The notes below the pieces were generated by a model that saw only the letters and a program-made list of their open reading frames with translations, was not told the DNA's origin and did not search any database. The position numbers were made by a program, and so were the translations under genes. Positions 5,016 through 9,125 of a stretch of 9,125 nt of DNA are shown in pieces. The first letter of the stretch is position 1, and every line of letters begins with the position of its first letter. This DNA is from Candidatus Zixiibacteriota bacterium. GTDB lineage: Bacteria; SM23-81. The stretch spans positions 1 to 9,125 of the forward strand of contig DAOVRJ010000088.1 of the NCBI GenBank assembly GCA_030628225.1, read 5' to 3'.

Positions 5016-8000
5016 CTATTTAATGATGGCGAATTTGCCGATTTTTTCTCCGATGGACGATTCGATGTGGTAGATGTAGATCCCATAGGCGATTTCCATA
5101 TCGTCCTTGGACAGTAGATTCCACGATTCGGAGCCGTCGTAGAGATCGTCATCGTGCTCAATGGTCTGCACCAGGTCCCCGTAGATGGTGTAGATGCGAA
5201 TGGTACACCGGCGGGGTAGGTGGATGAAGTCGATCCGGCGCTCTCCCCGGCCGTGGCCGGGGGGGATGTCCGGTGGCAGGGTCTCCCATTTGGCCGCGCT
5301 CACGTAGGGGTTAGGCACAACTTTGATCAGATCCAGCTGGTTTTTAGTGGCCCCGGCTGTGCTGGGTACCTGGGTGCTGAAGGTGATCTGGTCGCTGGCC
5401 GTCAGGAGTTCGGCGATCTCTATGAAGGCCACATCCCCGGCCTGGGGATCGATCCTGGTTACGATGGTATCAACGGGTTCGACCACAAAGCTGTCCACAG
5501 TGACCCAGACGGTGTCCATCACCACCGAGTCGGGTGGGGCGGTGAAGGTGACCAGCCAGGTGCCCTTGGGCGTGCTGTTTTCGTATAGTACCGGCAGGAC
5601 GTCGTCTCCGCTGGTCACATAAGAGTCTGGGTCGTTGCTCTGGTCTTTGTCGTAGAAGATGAAGTCGTTCTGCATTTCCTCGCTGACATTCCACACCTGG
5701 AACTTGACCGGCTGCGGGCTGACGATCTTGGATGTGTCCGCTATCGAGTCGAAGAAGCGGATCTCGTAGTCGGCGGGATAGCGAATCCCGCCCTGAGGGA
5801 AGAGTTGAGCGGTGATCTCGTAGTTGCAGTTCCCAACGGTCCAGGCCAGCAGGCTATCGATGACGTCCACGGTGTCCACGTCATCGATGGTCAGATCCAA
5901 CCCGTCGAAGATGACCTCTTGTCCCTCCAGGCCGGTGTTGTTCTCCTCCACCAACTCTCCCAAATCCTCATCCAGGATGGAGAATGTAGTCCAGGCAGAG
6001 GAGGTGTCGTCGAAGGTGATCCGGTACTGGTGGCCGGTGATTTCCTGCGGGTCCAGTACCTCTATGGAGATGGCCGCGTCGGCATTGCCCTGATGGGTCA
6101 GGTTGACGATCTCCGGGGCCACATAGCCCAGGGGACGGGCGTTGGGGACCAGGGCGACGATGTTCGGCTCGGTGACCTGATCCGCATCTTTGATGGCCTT
6201 GCCGCACTCTACCGGGGACACGAACTGCTCCTGGCTGCCCTTATCGTAGGAACAGACGGCGTAGTAGTAGCGGATGCCGTTGGTCACATTCCGGTCCGTC
6301 CAGGAGTGCACCAGGCCTGTGTCGTCGCCCATGTAAAAATGAATGCCGGAGCTGTTTGGATCTGTGGCCGGCCGGCCCTGGTTATCCAGGGGGTGCGAGC
6401 CGGTGATGCCATCGACCAGATCGAACTGGGCGATGGGCTCCCAGTAGACCTGCACGCCGCGATTGTCGGTGATGGGATTACCCCAGGTGGCCCCCCGGTC
6501 GGTGCTGCGGTAGATGGTATAGCCTTCGAAGTCAAGCCCCAACAAGGGATCAACCGATTTCTCGGCGATCTCGTTCCAGTAAAGGGTCACCTGCCCATCC
6601 CCGGCCACGCCTGTCACGCTGGGCGCAAAAGGTGCCTTGGTGCTCTGGTAGCCTGAGCTGTAGATGCTCTGAGCCACCTCGGCGTTATTCCACAGATCCA
6701 CGCTGTCGGCTCCCACGATAATGGCGATGGACATGGGTTGGGCTTCTCCCGGCTCCAGAGAGAAGTATCCCGAGCCGAAGAAGAAGACGTTATCGCCGAT
6801 GGGAAAGGTCTCCGAGAAGCTGCCCGGGGTCAGGGCGATCCAGCCGGTTGAGTCGTTACCGGCATTGAAGGGGCTGTTGTAGTCGTAGCTCATCATGCTG
6901 GTCATACCCAGCTGGTCGCTCTCGTCGATGTCCCGGATCTCGAAGTCCGGCTCCCCCACAGTGGGCAGGCCGTCCCCTTCGCCCTCGTCCTCGGTGTCGG
7001 GGATGCCGTCAGCTCCCACGTCGTCGGAGAGCTGGTCCAGGTCGTTGGGATCCTGCTGGGCCTGTTCGTCGGTGGCTTGCCAGTCGCCATCGTCGTCGAT
7101 GCCGTTGTACTGCGACTCGTCGATCATCCCGTCGCCGTCGTTGTCGATGCCGTCATGATCGTTGAAGGGGGTCTCCAGGTATTTGAAGCCCACCCAGCCC
7201 ACGTCGCCGGGGAAGTTGGGGCTGCTGTTGTCGGTGTCCCAACTGTAGACGAAATTGTTCTCCCTGTCGAAGTCAACTCCGTCGTCGGCGAAGTCCGGAT
7301 AGCCGCCCACGTCCAGGTCGACGAAATAGCCGGCCACCACCTTGTCCAGGCGTTTATAGCCGATATTCTTGATCTCGTAGACGAAGAAGATGATGTCCTC
7401 GGCGATAGCCGCCGCCCACTGATAGCCCCGGGAGCTGATCTCGATGCCCAGCCCCTGCAGGGTGTCTGTCTCCGGATAGTAGTCGTAGATGCCGGCGGCA
7501 TTGCCCACGCCGTTAGAGGCCTGGTCGCTCAGCACGAAGTAGCTCTCCTGGTCGGCGGTGATCACCCCGGGCCCGAACTGGCCGGGCCACTCGGTCCACT
7601 CCGCTGGCCAGGTAGAGGGATCGTCGCTCATGGCCGGGCTCTCGTTGGGCAGGGGGGCGAAGTAGCCGGGGAGGGGCTCCAGGTCGTCGTCCCCGCCGTC
7701 CAGGATGCCCTCGATGGTGCAGTGGATGGTGTCCGGCTCCCCGGTGGTCGTGTCGACCCTGATGAACTCGCCGGCTATTATCGGTCCGAACTCGTAGCCG
7801 TACTCGTGGCCGCTGTAAGCGGGCCACTCAATGCGCGGGGGATAGCGGCCGATGGAGCCAAAGTTGGTGAACCGGGTCCTGACCCTGTTTCCGGCGTGAA
7901 TGCCCGCTTTTCGATCGGGGTTGACCAGGGACTTGGCCAGGACTTCCCTGGCCTGTTGGTCACTCATATGCTTCTGGCCCGGTTGGCCGGCCCAGCTTTG

Positions 8001-8078
8001 CTCTGGAGCCAGAAGTCGGAGGCTGGCCAGGGCGACAAGCAGCAGGATAAACAGGGTCAATCCGCTGGTTTTTTTCAT
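5016..8078 (-). CDS. Large secreted protein with Asp/Gly calcium-binding-like repeats, FN3-like region and C-terminal FlgD-like/T9SS sorting domain
   Basis: This 1020-residue protein is probably exported by Sec and then carried to the cell surface by a type IX-like route. Residues 1-30 form a signal peptide (hydrophobic core LTLFILLLVALASL, likely cleavage after SWA). Residues about 60-460 are a large module with many aromatic and acidic residues that I cannot assign. Within it, residues 307-338 hold two Asp-rich units (DGIDNDGDGMIDE and NGIDDDGDWQATDE), with a further acidic stretch to about 383; these resemble EF-hand/thrombospondin-3-like calcium-binding loops. A fibronectin-III-like region lies near residues 483-615 (APSVTGVAGDGQVTLYWNEI, then YTIYRSTDRG). 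Residues about 918-1020 form the C-terminal domain: linker KVVPNPYVSAAKWE, strands RIDFIHLP and CTIRIYTIYGDLVQTIEHD, and end GEKIGKFAIIK, as in FlgD-Ig/T9SS type A sorting domains. The ATG has an upstream GAGGG about 7 nt away. No catalytic motif was seen, so a structural, adhesive or ligand-capture role is inference. It lies between the receptor gene and a PorV-like gene 21 bp downstream. Confidence 0.88.
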   Translation of the reverse strand: MKKTSGLTLFILLLVALASLRLLAPEQSWAGQPGQKHMSDQQAREVLAKSLVNPDRKAGIHAGNRVRTRFTNFGSIGRYPPRIEWPAYSGHEYGYEFGPIIAGEFIRVDTTTGEPDTIHCTIEGILDGGDDDLEPLPGYFAPLPNESPAMSDDPSTWPAEWTEWPGQFGPGVITADQESYFVLSDQASNGVGNAAGIYDYYPETDTLQGLGIEISSRGYQWAAAIAEDIIFFVYEIKNIGYKRLDKVVAGYFVDLDVGGYPDFADDGVDFDRENNFVYSWDTDNSSPNFPGDVGWVGFKYLETPFNDHDGIDNDGDGMIDESQYNGIDDDGDWQATDEQAQQDPNDLDQLSDDVGADGIPDTEDEGEGDGLPTVGEPDFEIRDIDESDQLGMTSMMSYDYNSPFNAGNDSTGWIALTPGSFSETFPIGDNVFFFGSGYFSLEPGEAQPMSIAIIVGADSVDLWNNAEVAQSIYSSGYQSTKAPFAPSVTGVAGDGQVTLYWNEIAEKSVDPLLGLDFEGYTIYRSTDRGATWGNPITDNRGVQVYWEPIAQFDLVDGITGSHPLDNQGRPATDPNSSGIHFYMGDDTGLVHSWTDRNVTNGIRYYYAVCSYDKGSQEQFVSPVECGKAIKDADQVTEPNIVALVPNARPLGYVAPEIVNLTHQGNADAAISIEVLDPQEITGHQYRITFDDTSSAWTTFSILDEDLGELVEENNTGLEGQEVIFDGLDLTIDDVDTVDVIDSLLAWTVGNCNYEITAQLFPQGGIRYPADYEIRFFDSIADTSKIVSPQPVKFQVWNVSEEMQNDFIFYDKDQSNDPDSYVTSGDDVLPVLYENSTPKGTWLVTFTAPPDSVVMDTVWVTVDSFVVEPVDTIVTRIDPQAGDVAFIEIAELLTASDQITFSTQVPSTAGATKNQLDLIKVVPNPYVSAAKWETLPPDIPPGHGRGERRIDFIHLPRRCTIRIYTIYGDLVQTIEHDDDLYDGSESWNLLSKDDMEIAYGIYIYHIESSIGEKIGKFAIIK

Positions 8079-8132
8079 CCTCTTTCCCTCGTTTTAATAG
8101 TTTAATGACTTAAAAAGCTCTTTCCGCATAGT

Positions 8133-9125
8133 TTAGAATTCCAGCTCCAGTCCCACCAGGACCTTCCGCGGCTCACTGTAGAAGTGAGGCCTGTTGATGT
8201 AGTCGAGGCGGAGCTCCTCTCCTCCTTCCCCGATGAGATTTTCATAGGGGTTTAGATTGTAGGTGGCCCGCCCGGTGCTGCTCCACACCTGGTTCTCGTT
8301 ATTTGTGTCGAAGATATTGTAGACACGCAAGAAGATTCCAGTACGCAGATCCCGGCCGTAAACGTTTCTCCAGATGAGATCCTTGCGAGCATTAAGATCG
8401 AAGTTCAGGGTGGCTGGCTTGCGCTCGCTGTTCTCCTCCCCGGTCCGGTACCCTTTGGAGTCCAATGGGGTATAGGGGAGGCCGCTGCCGTACTTGCCGA
8501 TGAGCCCCAGGCCCCAGTTGTCAGGCTGGGACAGAGTCAGCGAAAGACTCAAAGTATGGGTCTGGTCCCAGTCCAGGGGCACCACCTTCTTTTCCGGCTG
8601 GACCCTCAGGTTGGCCGACCAGTCGGCGTGCTGGGCGTCGGGGTTGGAGGCGTTGCCCTCGGCCACCTGGTAGGTGTAGTTGATGTTAAAACCTAACAGG
8701 TTCCGGCGCCGCTTGGCCAGCTCCAGGGTGACTCCTTTGACGTTTCCATAATCCAGATTGACGTATTGAAAATAGCTCTCCGCGGCGGTGAGCTTGAACC
8801 TCTTGGTGCCGATGAGGTTGGTGATGTCCTTGTAGAATCCGGTGACGTTCAGGGCCAGGTCTTCGACCATCTCCTGCCGGAACCCAACCTCGTAAATGAC
8901 CGTTTTCTGAGGCTCCAGCTCGCCGGCCACTATCTGTTTATCGCGGAGCTCAAATTCCGAGTTGGTATAGATGTAATTGTAGGTGGGAATCTGGAAGAAG
9001 TGACCGTAAGAGAAGTAGAGCATTCCTTTATCGGAGATGGGATAGGCCATTCCCAGACGGGGGCTCCACTGGCTATGAGTGCTTACCGGCACCGTTTTAT
9101 CCTCTTCGGGGAAGTCGTCCCAGGC
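8133..9125 (-). CDS. TonB-dependent receptor, C-terminal part (5' end beyond window)
   Basis: This is the C-terminal 330 residues of an outer-membrane TonB-dependent receptor, a family that imports large or scarce nutrients using TonB-transmitted energy. The frame stays open to the right edge, so the gene begins outside the window; a GTG codon at 9092 is internal, because in-frame coding (AWDDFPEEDKT) continues upstream of it. Visible family features are the barrel segment SPRLGMAYPISDKGMLYFSY followed by GHFFQIPTYNYIYTN, the strand YEVGFRQEMVEDLALNVTGF followed by YKDITNLIG, many alternating aromatic/polar strands, and a C-terminal Phe (LVGLELEF) typical of outer-membrane barrels. The plug domain, TonB box and any carboxypeptidase-regulatory-like N-terminal domain would lie upstream and cannot be checked. 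The stop is TAA. It is followed after 54 bp by the 1020-residue secreted protein in the same direction, probably in the same operon. The substrate cannot be inferred; a SusC-type role is possible, but no SusD-like gene is present. Confidence 0.9.
   Translation of the reverse strand, partial: AWDDFPEEDKTVPVSTHSQWSPRLGMAYPISDKGMLYFSYGHFFQIPTYNYIYTNSEFELRDKQIVAGELEPQKTVIYEVGFRQEMVEDLALNVTGFYKDITNLIGTKRFKLTAAESYFQYVNLDYGNVKGVTLELAKRRRNLLGFNINYTYQVAEGNASNPDAQHADWSANLRVQPEKKVVPLDWDQTHTLSLSLTLSQPDNWGLGLIGKYGSGLPYTPLDSKGYRTGEENSERKPATLNFDLNARKDLIWRNVYGRDLRTGIFLRVYNIFDTNNENQVWSSTGRATYNLNPYENLIGEGGEELRLDYINRPHFYSEPRKVLVGLELEF

Noticed and set aside
5805-6656. 283-codon plus-strand open frame inside the same gene
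   Set aside because: It is likewise antisense, with a low-complexity composition and no recognisable domain. The minus-strand reading gives a continuous 1020-residue protein with proper domains.
7077-8105. 342-codon plus-strand open frame opposite the large secreted protein gene
   Set aside because: It lies antisense to a gene with a clear signal peptide and coding signatures. Its translation is repetitive Val/Gly/Asp/Ala sequence of the kind produced by reading GC-rich codons backwards, and no independent ribosome-binding site or family was seen.
8133-9092. Treating the GTG at 9092 as the start of a short barrel protein
   Set aside because: The frame continues to the window edge with plausible receptor sequence, and there is no signal peptide after the GTG, so the gene is cut by the window rather than short.

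Overview
The window reads as part of a genome from the FCB group (Fibrobacterota-Chlorobiota-Bacteroidota and allied candidate phyla such as KSB1, Zixibacteria, Marinimicrobia or Calditrichota). The evidence is a TonB-dependent receptor, a very large secreted protein ending in a FlgD-like / type IX secretion (T9SS) C-terminal domain with a 'VVPNPY' linker, and a PorV/PorQ-family barrel in one gene run. The phylum cannot be fixed from this sequence. Every credible gene lies on the minus strand, so transcription runs from high to low coordinates. I saw no RNA gene, CRISPR array, transposase or integrase.

Layout in transcription order. 9125-8133 is the C-terminal 330 codons of a TonB-dependent receptor, open at the right edge. 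After 54 bp comes a 1020-residue secreted protein (8078-5016) with a signal peptide, an acidic Asp/Gly calcium-binding-like stretch, a fibronectin-III-like region and the sorting domain. After 21 bp comes a PorV/PorQ-like protein (4994-3984). These three look like one operon: an outer-membrane receptor, a probable surface-exported partner, and a barrel of the class that escorts T9SS cargo. Next are two tandem RDD-family inner-membrane proteins (3825-3337 and 3145-2633), clear paralogs that differ mainly in their central part. A GC-rich inverted repeat (2572-2609) separates them from a visibly more AT-rich gene (2546-1383) for a probable outer-membrane barrel protein, which I liken only weakly to DUF3943. 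The last gene (1187-339) encodes a lipoprotein of unknown function.

The left 338 bp carries no gene. It is packed with nested inverted repeats, a 25-bp near-perfect palindrome, direct repeats, a three-copy GATCTCT-type tandem repeat and a G-rich tract just beyond the lipoprotein stop codon. This is the most structured non-coding DNA in the window.

Functionally the window is about the cell envelope: four predicted outer-membrane or exported proteins, one lipoprotein and two small polytopic inner-membrane proteins. The main system-level hypothesis is that receptor, exported substrate and PorV-like protein form a dedicated cassette. That rests on gene order and family knowledge, not on anything the sequence proves.
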